A stretch of DNA of 12,641 nt from Candidatus Sumerlaeota bacterium (GCA_017161665.1 JADFCT010000064.1:1-12641), one strand, 5' to 3'; positions 1-6,758 are shown, counted from the first letter of the stretch. Notes: a model not told the origin generated them from the letters alone. Program-made: numbers and translations.

Positions 1-265
1 CTGTGAGGAGTATGATGTAGGCCGGATTGGATCCTCCCGCCTGGCGAATCCCACGGCAAACATCGACACCGTCCATCTCGGGCATCATCCAGTCGAGAAT
101 GGCCAGGCGGGGAGCATCGGGTTTGCGTAACGCTTCCAGCGCCTGCCTGCCATCGCTGACGGCCATCACCTCATAGCCGAATTTGATCAGAACGGCTTTC
201 AGGATGTTGCGCGAGACAAGGTCATCTTCCGCTATTAGGATTTGCACCGTTTGTGTCCTCCCCAT
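1..265 (-). CDS. Response regulator receiver (CheY-like) protein, N-terminal part, cut by the window edge
   Basis: This partial gene is read leftwards and leaves the window at base 1; 88 residues are visible. It shows the start of a receiver domain, which takes a phosphate from a histidine kinase in two-component signalling. Counted from the ATG at 265, the acidic pair is D14/D15 after strand one (ILIAEDD), the phospho-acceptor is D58 in ILDWMMPEMDG, and the conserved Thr is T88 in the last visible strand. The conserved Lys and any output domain lie outside the window, so it may be a stand-alone CheY-like protein or a larger regulator. Two starts are possible: ATG at 265, with AGGAG four bases upstream, or GTG at 247, with GGGAGG nine bases upstream, which gives the classic beginning MQILIAEDD. 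The gene lies downstream of the transporter on the same strand, but 384 bp away. Family certain, partner unknown. Confidence 0.9.
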   Translation of the reverse strand, partial: MGRTQTVQILIAEDDLVSRNILKAVLIKFGYEVMAVSDGRQALEALRKPDAPRLAILDWMMPEMDGVDVCRGIRQAGGSNPAYIILLT

Positions 266-513
266 ACGGCTCCTGCGTTAGGTTTGTGGAAATAAATAAA
301 TCCCCTTTTTCGACTCGGAGTCCTCAATGTTTCTGAGATGATAAAAAATCATCGCAGAGACGTAGAGGGGGCGCAGAGATCGTTGCCCTTGGGGCTATTT
401 GGACAACATTGAATCGGGATTTTTTCCGAGAGCCTTACGTGCGCATCCCGCGCTTGTCCAGGATCCGGATCGTTTTTTTTAGCGCGCTTCAGCCGGCTAA
501 ACTCTTTCCCCTT

Positions 514-642
514 TTCGCGTCCATTCGCGTTCATTCGCGGTTCATTCGCTGTTATTCCCGTTCATTCGCGTTCATTCGCGTCCATTCGCGATTCATTCTC
601 GGTTATTCGCGTCCATTCGCGGTTCTTTTTTTCAACCGCGAA
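514..642. repeat. Degenerate tandem array, ~10-bp unit CGCGAATGRA (minus-strand reading), about 11 copies
   Basis: Read on the minus strand from 642, the sequence splits at every CGCGAAT-like word into about eleven units of 10-11 bases. Most are CGCGAATGGA or CGCGAATGAA, with variants such as CGAGAATGAA, CGGGAATAAC and AGCGAATGAA. The unit length is close to one DNA helical turn. The array begins right after the transporter stop and its gene-proximal end forms a perfect hairpin (616-642). There are no unique spacers, so it is not a CRISPR array. Similar arrays are scattered between genes in several environmental bacterial genomes; that is recalled knowledge, not checked here. Confidence 0.8.
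616..642 (-). repeat. Perfect 9-bp stem-loop just downstream of the transporter stop
   Basis: TTCGCGGTT (616-624) and AACCGCGAA (634-642) are exact inverted repeats around a 9-base loop. In the transporter transcript the loop is GAAAAAAAG. It begins seven bases after the stop codon at 650-652, where a transcript-end structure would sit. No T-run follows, so it is not a typical Rho-independent terminator. It may protect the 3' end, or simply be the end unit of the tandem array. Confidence 0.5.
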
Positions 643-649
643 GGGCCTT

Positions 650-2296
650 CTAATCTACCAGTTCGCGCTCAATGGCTTCAAGGGACTTGCCCTTGGTTTC
701 GGGCAACGTTCTGAAAATAACAAGGAACCCAATGGCGCAAATGAAGCCATAGAGCCAGAACGCCCCCGCCGGCCCCAGCAGACTGTTGAGTTTGGGAAAA
801 CTGAAGGTCAGCGTGATGCACCCGATCCACAGCATGGACACAGCCACGGACATGGCCGCCCCGCGGATGCGATTGGGGAAGATTTCGGAAATCACCACCC
901 AGGTGATCGGGGCCAGGGACATGGCATAACAAGCGATGGCCGCCACAATCAGGGCCACCATCAGCACGCCGCCGACGTTGAAATAATAGCCCGCGCCCAC
1001 AGCGGCATAAATCCCGCACAATCCGCCGGCGCCGAAGAGCATGAGCGCGCGGCGCCCGAGTCGATCCACGGTATAAATGGCCACAAATGTGAAGAGAAGG
1101 TTCGCAATGCCGGTGATGACAATGGAAAACATCACATCGGACACGCCGAAGCCGGCGGCCTGGAACACTTCCTGGGCGTAATTGAAAATGACATTGATGC
1201 CGCACCACTGTTGAAAGACAGCCAGGAACACCCCCAACCCCAACACACGCTTGAGCCGAGGTTCCAGCAGTTCGGCATAGTTGGTCTTCCGGGCCGAATC
1301 GCCGGCCAGAGTCGCTTGAATATCCCCCAGTTCCAGCACAGCGTGTTCCGCGCCGCCGATCCGGGTCAGAATGCGTTCGGCGGTTTGAGGATTGCCATTT
1401 TTGACCAGCCAGCGGGGACTTTCGGGCACAAAAAACATGAGCAGGAAAAAGAGCGCGGCGAAAACCGTCTCGGCCGCAAACATCCAGCGCCACCCCACGC
1501 GCCCGTTCCATGTCTGTTCAATATAGGCGGCCATAATGGCCTTATCTTCCACCTCGCGCTCTTTTTTGATCGCTTTGCGATCCGTTTCACTCAGCAATTC
1601 ATCCAACGGCCTCGGCACAACCATCTCCGGGAATTTCGCTGATAACATCTCATAGATCGCCGGATCCGTTATCGCTTTCGCATCGGTTCGGGCCTTTTCC
1701 AGATCGAAGGTCTCACTTCCCCCATAGGCAACGACGATGGCATCATCCGTGCTGTTGAGCAGTCGCAACTGCTCAATGGTGGGCACCGGACGCGCAATCC
1801 ATAAATTGATCGATTGCGCCAGCAGGATGCCGATCACAATGGTTAATTGATTGATGGACACAAACCGCCCGCGCAACCCCGCGGGAGCGATTTCGGCGAT
1901 GTACATGGGCGACAGGTTGGAGGCCAGGCCAATGCCGACACCTCCGATGATCCGATAGAGATTGAACGCGGAAAAGCCCTCAGCCAGAGCCGTTCCCAAC
2001 GCCGAAACAATGAACAGTAATCCGGCCAGAATCAGCAATCGCTTGCGCCCAAACCGATCCGACAGCATCCCGGACACGACCGCCCCAATCAGGCAGCCAA
2101 ACAGAGCGCTGCTCATGGCCCATGCCTGCATGAATTCGCTGGAACCGATATCAAAGAAAGGCTCATAGAAGGGTTTGGCGCCGCCAATGACCACCCAATC
2201 ATACCCGAAAAGCAGCCCCCCCATGGCGGCCACCAGACAAATACACCACAAAAAGCCCAGATTATACGTTGTTTCCCCGCTTGCTGTTCGATTCAT
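650..2296 (-). CDS. Sugar porter family MFS transporter with long periplasmic insertion
   Basis: This is a 548-residue inner-membrane transporter, most likely a sugar/proton symporter of the MFS sugar-porter family; the sugar cannot be told. Visible signatures are GLLFGYDW in helix 1 (~D33), DRFGRKR between helices 2 and 3 (80-86), the RIIGGVGIG and PMYIAEIAP...RG block of helices 4-5, PESPRWL after helix 6 (291-297), QQWCGIN in helix 7 (~362), DRLGRR, and PETKGKSLE near the C-terminus (532-540). Between helices 5 and 6 is a ~95-residue hydrophilic insertion (172-266), absent from standard ~460-500-residue members and predicted to face the periplasm. The start at 2296 is chosen over the longer ATG at 2332 because AAGGAG lies ten bases upstream and the longer form has no ribosome binding site. 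It is monocistronic in this window and divergent from the LTXXQ gene. Confidence 0.93.
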   Translation of the reverse strand: MNRTASGETTYNLGFLWCICLVAAMGGLLFGYDWVVIGGAKPFYEPFFDIGSSEFMQAWAMSSALFGCLIGAVVSGMLSDRFGRKRLLILAGLLFIVSALGTALAEGFSAFNLYRIIGGVGIGLASNLSPMYIAEIAPAGLRGRFVSINQLTIVIGILLAQSINLWIARPVPTIEQLRLLNSTDDAIVVAYGGSETFDLEKARTDAKAITDPAIYEMLSAKFPEMVVPRPLDELLSETDRKAIKKEREVEDKAIMAAYIEQTWNGRVGWRWMFAAETVFAALFFLLMFFVPESPRWLVKNGNPQTAERILTRIGGAEHAVLELGDIQATLAGDSARKTNYAELLEPRLKRVLGLGVFLAVFQQWCGINVIFNYAQEVFQAAGFGVSDVMFSIVITGIANLLFTFVAIYTVDRLGRRALMLFGAGGLCGIYAAVGAGYYFNVGGVLMVALIVAAIACYAMSLAPITWVVISEIFPNRIRGAAMSVAVSMLWIGCITLTFSFPKLNSLLGPAGAFWLYGFICAIGFLVIFRTLPETKGKSLEAIERELVD

Positions 2297-2310
2297 CAGC
2301 CATCGGCTCC

Positions 2311-2339
2311 TTACCGGAAATACGGTAACCATTTACCGG
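2311..2339 (-). promoter_or_regulatory. Three alternating TTACCG/CGGTAA half-sites overlapping the transporter ribosome binding site
   Basis: TTACCG occurs at 2311-2316 and 2334-2339, and its complement CGGTAA at 2323-2328. The middle copy can pair with either neighbour (spacers of 6 and 5 bases), giving two mutually exclusive stems in the transporter leader. The gene-proximal stem takes in the first bases of the AAGGAG ribosome binding site (2307-2312). It could be a repressor operator or an RNA switch controlling translation start. The repeats are seen directly; the role is inferred. Confidence 0.4.
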
Positions 2340-2452
2340 CAGCCTATTCCATTCGAAGGGTTCTGGCAAGCCTGTCGTTTCCGGGCCACGGGATTGAAAT
2401 CAGGGGACGTTTTGGTACAACCAGTGGTTCTTTTTGGACCAGCGAAATCCCT

Positions 2453-2471
2453 ATGCGCAAATATTGCGCAT
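2453..2471. promoter_or_regulatory. 19-bp palindrome, candidate transcription factor operator
   Basis: ATGCGCAA and TTGCGCAT form perfect 8-bp arms around a 3-bp spacer (ATA). The site lies about 155 bp upstream of the transporter start and about 165 bp upstream of the LTXXQ gene start, near the middle of the divergent region. That is a plausible place for a dimeric regulator or an enhancer-binding activator of a sigma-54 promoter. Half-site-like TTTGCGC words follow at 2496-2502 and 2536-2542. Confidence 0.5.
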
Positions 2472-2514
2472 CCTTTCCTTGCTCTAAGTGAATCTTTTGC
2501 GCGTCTGGTGGATA

Positions 2515-2538
2515 AAACCCCTGAAATTCAAGGGGTTT
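2515..2538. repeat. 8-bp inverted repeat (AAACCCCT / AGGGGTTT)
   Basis: An exact 8-bp stem (2515-2522 with 2531-2538) encloses an 8-base loop. No T-run follows in either direction, so it is a poor terminator. It sits directly upstream of the candidate sigma-54 element and could be a second regulator site. Confidence 0.4.
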
Positions 2539-2543
2539 GCGCT

Positions 2544-2561
2544 TTGGCACAGCCTGTGCTT
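2544..2561 (+). promoter_or_regulatory. Candidate sigma-54 promoter (GG-N10-GC) for the LTXXQ gene
   Basis: TTTGGCACAGCCTGTGCTTT contains TGGCAC, then exactly ten bases between GG (2546-2547) and GC (2558-2559), the spacing of -24/-12 sigma-54 promoters. It matches the TGGCACG-N4-TTGCW consensus except at two positions. Transcription would start near 2570, giving a ~65-base leader before the ATG at 2635. Caution: the core is also a perfect 13-bp palindrome (GCACAG-C-CTGTGC, 2547-2559), so it could instead be an operator. No convincing sigma-70 pair was found nearby. Confidence 0.4.
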
Positions 2562-2634
2562 TACATCTTTGTGACAATCAAGACAGCGCGCCCCTGTTTT
2601 GCAGTCATCACTTTCTCTCAGGAGGACACTTGAG

Positions 2635-3195
2635 ATGTTAAAAATGGCACGAATCGGTATTCTGGCTGCTTTGGCGGCTCTGATCCTGGCGTTTGGTCTG
2701 ACCAACGCGGAAGCGCAGCGCGGTCAAGCAGGACAAAATGGTCAAGCCCCCGGACAGCGGCAGGGCGGAATGCAGCGCGGCGCATTCACTCCCGATCGGA
2801 TGTGGGAATTTACGGGGCCCCGGATTAAAGAAAATCTGGGTGTTTCCGATGACGAATGGAGCGTGATCGAACCGTTGGTCAAAGATGTAAGCACGAAGCA
2901 AATGGCCACTCGCATGAGAGGCATGGGTGGTATGGGCGGGATGCGTGGCGGCGCTCGTCGTCCCGGCGGTCCAGGGGCGGAAGCGGATGACAACACCCCC
3001 AAAGAAATCAAAGAATTGCGCGATGTGTTGGATAACGAAAACGCCACATCGGCCGAGATCAAAACCAAACTGGCCGCGTATCGCGCCTTGGTGAAAAAAC
3101 AGCAGGATGAGCTCAAAGCAGCTCAGGAAAAACTGGTCAAGGTCCTGACCCCGCGGCAGGAAGCGGCGTTGGTTCTGTCCGGTATGCTCGAATAG
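2635..3195 (+). CDS. Secreted Spy/CpxP/ZraP-like LTXXQ-motif protein, methionine-rich
   Basis: A 187-residue exported protein of the loose Spy/CpxP/ZraP type: small, helical periplasmic proteins acting in envelope stress, chaperoning or metal response. The signal peptide spans about residues 1-27, with a probable cut after AEA. A Gln/Gly-rich linker follows, then helix-forming segments with NLGVSDDEW and a long Lys/Gln/Ala helix, and the signature LTPRQ (171-175) near the C-terminus. Residues 90-103 hold five Met spaced MxxxMxxMxxMxxM, followed by an Arg/Gly/Pro stretch to about 115; such runs can bind copper or silver ions. The start at 2635 has AGGAGG nine bases upstream; a longer in-frame ATG at 2599 has no site and would hide the signal peptide. 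The gene is preceded by a sigma-54-like element, as in E. coli zraP. It is 125 bp upstream of gspE and probably a separate unit. Family assignment is moderate; function is inferred. Confidence 0.75.
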   Translation: MLKMARIGILAALAALILAFGLTNAEAQRGQAGQNGQAPGQRQGGMQRGAFTPDRMWEFTGPRIKENLGVSDDEWSVIEPLVKDVSTKQMATRMRGMGGMGGMRGGARRPGGPGAEADDNTPKEIKELRDVLDNENATSAEIKTKLAAYRALVKKQQDELKAAQEKLVKVLTPRQEAALVLSGMLE

Positions 3196-3222
3196 CACCC
3201 GTCCCCCCTCCTCTATAAAGCA

Positions 3223-3265
3223 GGGCGCGCAAAGTCGTTGGGAGGTTGAGCGGCTTTGCGCGTTC
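3223..3265 (+). terminator. Stem-loop between LTXXQ gene and gspE, possible weak terminator or leader structure
   Basis: CGCGCAAAG (3226-3234) and CTTTGCGCG (3254-3262) are exact 9-bp arms, extendable to 12 with two G-U pairs, around a 19-base loop. The structure is 28 bp after the LTXXQ stop and 56 bp before gspE. No T-run follows, so termination would be weak or Rho-dependent. The arm word TTTGCGC also recurs in the 2450-2545 control region. Confidence 0.4.
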
Positions 3266-3320
3266 CAGCTCTTGGGCCAGGCGTGAACCGGGGAATTTTT
3301 GAGAAAAGGGCTTTGAAGCA

Positions 3321-5000
3321 ATGCGGGAATTACTGAAGGAAATGATCGAGGAACATCAGATTTCAGCGATTGAAGCCGCTGCGTTGGAAGAGGCGGAAGC
3401 CTCGGGCCGTTCAACGGCTCTGACGTCGGAAGCCGAAGTGCTCCAGTGGTTGGCGAAGGAATTTGATCTGGAATATACCGACCTCGATGAGGTGGAACCG
3501 GATCGTCAGCTCATGTCCCTGTTTCCGGCCCGCGTGTTGCTGAAGTATGAGATTCTGCCCCTGCGGCGTGTCAATGGATCCGTCCATATGGCCACGAGCC
3601 GCCTGTTTGAGACGCAGGGCATGGACACCATCAAGACCATGACCGGCGAAGCCTTGACACCGGCCCTGGCCCCTTCCGAGGCCATCCGACGGGAAATCAA
3701 AAAACGGCTGGGCGTCGGCGCCGACACGTTGGACACCCTGGACGAAGAGTCGGTCCTCCAGGTCGTGGATGAAGGCGATAACGACGACGTGGATCTGGAC
3801 GAAGCCGCCCAGGACGCCTCAATCATCCGCTTTGTGAACCAGGTCCTGGCAGACGCCATCAACCTCCGGGCGACGGACATCCATCTGGAACCCTTTGAAG
3901 ATGAAATGCGCATTCGCTATCGCATTGACGGCGTGCTTCAAGATGTGCCGGTGCCCGCATCGCTCAAAAAATATCAACCGGCCATTGTGTCGCGCATGAA
4001 AATCCTCAGTCACCTGGATATTGCCGAAAAGCGATTGCCCCAGGACGGCCGAATCAAGATTCGCGTTGAACACAGCGAGGTGGACGTGCGTGTGTCGGTG
4101 ATCCCCATGTTGTATGGCGAGGCCGTGGTGCTTCGTCTGTTGCGTCAGGACCAGGCGAAACTGGGGTTGGATAACCTTTTGATCGGCCAGCGGGAATTGG
4201 AATTGTTTCGCGAAGTCCTGGGTCTGCCCCATGGGATCATGCTGGTTACCGGCCCGACGGGTAGCGGAAAGACGACGACGCTGTATGCGGCGCTGTCTGA
4301 AATCAACGATTCCGAACGCAAGATCATTACGATTGAGGATCCCATCGAATACCATTTGAAGGGGATCAACCAAATTCAGGTCTCGGAAAAAGCCGGGCTG
4401 ACCTTTGCCCGCGGCTTGCGGGCCATCTTGCGGCACGACCCGGACGTGGTTTTGATCGGCGAGATTCGCGACGCTGAAACAGCAGAAATTTCGGTCCAGG
4501 CCTCACTGACGGGCCACTTGGTTTTCTCAACGCTCCACACCAACGATGCCCCGGGAGCGCTCACGCGCTTGGTTGATATGGGCATCGAACCGTATCTGGT
4601 GGCCTCGTCTCTGGAGGCGGTTCTGGCCCAGCGACTCGTTCGCGTCCTTTGTAAACGATGTAAAGCCGTGGATGAGTCCTCCAAGGCCCAAGCGATTCGC
4701 CCCGAAATCGGCCTGGAGGCCGACCAACCGCTTTATCGAACCGTCGGCTGCGAAACCTGCCGGGAAACGGGCTACACCGGTCGCCGGGGCGTCTTTGAAT
4801 TTATGACCATGAGCGATGATGTGCGGCAGTTGTTGCTGGCCTCCCGCTCTTCCGGCGAAATTCGGAAAATAGCCGCCGGTGAAGGCATGTGTTCGCTCAG
4901 CGAAGATGGCTGGCGCGTGGTTCGCGAGGGCGCCACGACCGTGGATGAAGTGCTCCGCGTCACCAAAGCAGAGAACCGCGCCATGCGCAAACATGTATAA
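3321..5000 (+). CDS. gspE: Type II secretion assembly ATPase GspE
   Basis: A 559-residue cytoplasmic hexameric ATPase that drives pseudopilus assembly through GspF and GspL. The N-terminal ~140 residues resemble an MshEN/GspE-N domain, followed by an acidic linker (~140-165, DEGDNDDVDLDE). The middle domain holds ATDIHLEPFEDEMRIRYRIDG. The ATPase core has Walker A GPTGSGKTT (311-319, Lys317), an Asp box (ITIEDPIEY), Walker B DPDVVLIGEIRD ending at E381, and the His box TGHLVFSTLHTND (His399, His406). The zinc tetracysteine motif is complete: C444-x2-C447 and C477-x2-C480, separating extension motors from PilT-type ATPases. Length is at the long, PilB-like end for GspE (~500). The ATG at 3321 has only a weak upstream AAGGG. 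As first gene of the operon it heads the T2SS set; pseudopilins with GspK, L, M and C-like partners argue for T2SS rather than type IV pili. Confidence 0.96.
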   Translation: MRELLKEMIEEHQISAIEAAALEEAEASGRSTALTSEAEVLQWLAKEFDLEYTDLDEVEPDRQLMSLFPARVLLKYEILPLRRVNGSVHMATSRLFETQGMDTIKTMTGEALTPALAPSEAIRREIKKRLGVGADTLDTLDEESVLQVVDEGDNDDVDLDEAAQDASIIRFVNQVLADAINLRATDIHLEPFEDEMRIRYRIDGVLQDVPVPASLKKYQPAIVSRMKILSHLDIAEKRLPQDGRIKIRVEHSEVDVRVSVIPMLYGEAVVLRLLRQDQAKLGLDNLLIGQRELELFREVLGLPHGIMLVTGPTGSGKTTTLYAALSEINDSERKIITIEDPIEYHLKGINQIQVSEKAGLTFARGLRAILRHDPDVVLIGEIRDAETAEISVQASLTGHLVFSTLHTNDAPGALTRLVDMGIEPYLVASSLEAVLAQRLVRVLCKRCKAVDESSKAQAIRPEIGLEADQPLYRTVGCETCRETGYTGRRGVFEFMTMSDDVRQLLLASRSSGEIRKIAAGEGMCSLSEDGWRVVREGATTVDEVLRVTKAENRAMRKHV

Positions 5001-5037
5001 ATTAACAAGAAAATCTCAACAGGATTGACGAACGATC

Positions 5038-6264
5038 ATGCCTGTTTTTCGATACAAAGCGATTCAGTTGGATGGGGCCATGGCCGAAGGCAGTCTGGAG
5101 GCCGGGGGGCGTCAGGAAGCGTATCGCATCCTGGATCAAAAGGGATTGAATCCCGTGAGCTTGGATGAAACGCAGCCGCAAAAATCGGGCGGACTCAACC
5201 TGGCCGATTATCTGCCCAAGTCATCGAAGGTCTCGTTCAATGCCGTAGAGAATTTCACCCGGCAGTTGTCCAATTTATTGTCGGCGGGCGTGCCCATGTC
5301 CAAGGCCCTTCGACTTCTGAGTCGCGAGGCTTCGGCTCCGGCGGCCAAAGCCCAATGGCAGGCGATTCATGATCATGTCATCGACGGCACATCGCTGGCC
5401 GATGCCATGCGCGCTTTCCCTCGGACGTTCTCGAAGATTTATGTCGCCATGGTTCATGCGGGGGAAACGGGCGGATTTCTGGATGTGGTTCTGAATGAAA
5501 TCGCAGAGTTCCAGGGACGGGACAAGGAATTGCGGGGCAAGGTGATGTCGGCCCTGATTTACCCGATTCTGCTTGCCATCCTGGCCCTGGCGGCGGTCAT
5601 TTATCTGATTATTTTCTTCATCCCCCGCCTGGAGTCACTCTTTGACAGTTTCGGCGGCGCCTTGCCCCAGTTGACGGTCATCGTGATCGCCTTGAGCGAT
5701 TGGTTCCGTCAGTACGGCGTCTATCTGGCAATCGTCTTGTTCTTGGCGGGGATTGGCATTCATTCGTATTTCAAGACGGAATCGGGGCGACGGCTGTGGG
5801 ATCGAATGGTTTTAGGCTTGCCGGTCATCGGTCCCTTGGCCGCGCGATTCGCCATGGCGCGTTTTTGCCGGATGCTGGGAACACTGATCGGCGCCGGCGT
5901 CCCCCTCGTCACGGCCCTGCGGGTGGCCTTGGATTCCATCGGCAATCAAACGTTAATGGACACCGTGGCCAACACGATTGATCGAATCAAAAAGGGCGAT
6001 CGACTGGCCAGCAGCCTGGCCGATTGCAAAGCCTTGTTTCCCAGTTCCGTTATTGAAATGATTGCCGTTGCCGAGGAAACGGGGCGACTGGACAAGGAAC
6101 TCATCCGCCTCGGAGAGATGACGGAGAAAGATTTGGATCGACAGCTGAAGATGGCCGTATCGCTGGCGGAACCCCTGATGCTGATGCTGATGGCATCGAT
6201 CATCGGAACAATCATTGTCTCCATGATTCTGCCGATCTTCTCGCTTCAGGATTCCATAGGGTAA
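5038..6264 (+). CDS. gspF: Type II secretion inner-membrane platform protein GspF
   Basis: A 408-residue polytopic inner-membrane protein that couples the GspE ATPase to pseudopilin polymerisation. It begins with the typical MPVFRYKAIQLDG segment. Two repeats of the T2SSF domain follow: residues ~70-190 (NFTRQLSNLLSAGVPMSKALRL and VHAGETGGFLDVVL) and ~270-395 (FCRMLGTLIGAGVPLVTAL and AVAEETGRLDKEL). Membrane helices lie at about 174-197, 226-245 and 376-400. Length is the family norm and nothing is missing. It starts 37 bp after gspE, with only a weak AGGA upstream, and is followed after 41 bp by gspG. Assignment is secure; context separates it from PilC. Confidence 0.96.
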   Translation: MPVFRYKAIQLDGAMAEGSLEAGGRQEAYRILDQKGLNPVSLDETQPQKSGGLNLADYLPKSSKVSFNAVENFTRQLSNLLSAGVPMSKALRLLSREASAPAAKAQWQAIHDHVIDGTSLADAMRAFPRTFSKIYVAMVHAGETGGFLDVVLNEIAEFQGRDKELRGKVMSALIYPILLAILALAAVIYLIIFFIPRLESLFDSFGGALPQLTVIVIALSDWFRQYGVYLAIVLFLAGIGIHSYFKTESGRRLWDRMVLGLPVIGPLAARFAMARFCRMLGTLIGAGVPLVTALRVALDSIGNQTLMDTVANTIDRIKKGDRLASSLADCKALFPSSVIEMIAVAEETGRLDKELIRLGEMTEKDLDRQLKMAVSLAEPLMLMLMASIIGTIIVSMILPIFSLQDSIG

Positions 6265-6305
6265 CGAAAGAACAAAATCACTTCATTTTAGAAAGGACAC
6301 CGATA

Positions 6306-6758
6306 ATGAAAACCGGACACCCATTCAACAGAAAGACCGCACGGCGCCCAAGCAAGGGGTTCACACTGGTGGAACTGATGCTCGTCCTTGTGATCCTGGG
6401 CACACTGGTGGCCCTGGTCGGACCGCGGCTCACCGGCAAAACCGAAAAGGCCAATATCACGTCGGCCCGAACACAGATTTCCATGCTGGAAGAAGCGCTG
6501 GACTTCTTTGAAATCGACAACGGGGGATATCCCCAGGAAGGCGATGGACTGGAAGCCCTGATGGTCCAGCCGTCCAATGCGAACAACTGGGACGGCCCGT
6601 ATCTGAAAAAAGATATTCCCTTGGATCCGTGGGGGAACGCATTCATATACGAGTTTCCGGGCCGCCTCAATCCGGATGGCTTCGACCTGTATTCCATGGG
6701 GCCTAATGGCCAGGACGGCGACGACGACGACATTGGCAATTGGGCAGAGGTTAAGTAA
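6306..6758 (+). CDS. gspG: Major pseudopilin GspG
   Basis: A 150-residue precursor of the major pseudopilin, the subunit polymerised into the periplasmic pseudopilus. The leader is basic and 18 residues long; prepilin peptidase should cut between G18 and F19 in SKG-FTLVELM, with the fifth mature residue E23 present. The hydrophobic helix runs to about residue 42, followed by the GspG signature GYPQEGDGLEAL, NWDGPYLKKDIPLDPWGN and a C-terminal loop, GPNGQDGDDDDIGNW, which in this family binds calcium and stabilises the subunit. AAAGGA lies about nine bases before the ATG. Highest confidence among the pseudopilins because of the GspG-specific C-terminal motifs. Confidence 0.96.
   Translation: MKTGHPFNRKTARRPSKGFTLVELMLVLVILGTLVALVGPRLTGKTEKANITSARTQISMLEEALDFFEIDNGGYPQEGDGLEALMVQPSNANNWDGPYLKKDIPLDPWGNAFIYEFPGRLNPDGFDLYSMGPNGQDGDDDDIGNWAEVK

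Larger units (their letters stand above)
266..649. other. Gene-free stretch between receiver gene and transporter; repeats and small stem-loops
   Basis: No believable gene lies here. The stretch holds the tandem CGCGAAT-type array (514-642). It also has a perfect 6-bp stem with a five-A loop (GATGAT/ATCATC, 337-353), a short GACT-CGG-AGTC hairpin (312-322), and a GCAGAG-rich piece (355-378) of the kind often found dispersed in environmental genomes. A TTTAGC/GCTAAA stem lies at 478-501 beside a run of eight T. None of these hairpins is followed by a T-run in the leftward direction, so no classic intrinsic terminator for the transporter is visible. Confidence 0.7.
2297..2634. other. Divergent control region between transporter and LTXXQ gene
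   Basis: These 338 bp carry no gene but an unusual density of inverted repeats: three copies of CGGTAA/TTACCG next to the transporter start (2311-2339), a 19-bp palindrome (2453-2471), a CCCC/GGGG stem (2515-2538) and a 13-bp palindrome lying inside a sigma-54-like element (2544-2561). The word TTTGCGC, or its complement, recurs at 2455-2461, 2496-2502 and 2536-2542. This looks like a regulated two-way promoter region. Confidence 0.6.

Noticed and set aside
514..642. Possible CRISPR array
   Set aside because: The units are 10-11 bp, directly abutting and degenerate, with no unique spacers and no cas genes.
616..642. Intrinsic terminator of the transporter
   Set aside because: The stem is perfect but the A-run is in the loop and no T-run follows in the direction of transcription; kept only as a stem-loop.
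409..714. Plus-strand 101-codon frame with repeated IRVHSRF-like peptides
   Set aside because: It is a translation of the CGCGAAT tandem array and runs into the transporter gene on the other strand; no binding site and no protein-like composition.
678..1511. 277-codon minus-strand frame inside the transporter
   Set aside because: It is a shifted frame of the same strand as a secure MFS gene; Arg/Gly/His-rich composition, no domain.
3263..3320. Sigma-70 promoter directly before gspE
   Set aside because: No pair of -35 and -10 boxes with acceptable spacing could be defended by eye.
2638..3414. 258-codon minus-strand frame antisense to the LTXXQ gene
   Set aside because: It overlaps a gene with a signal peptide and an ideal binding site, and has no recognisable domain.
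3321..6264. Reading the operon as type IV pilus genes (pilB, pilC)
   Set aside because: GspG with its calcium loop, four minor pseudopilins including a GspK, and L-M-C-type partners indicate type II secretion; no pilT-like retraction ATPase is present in the window.
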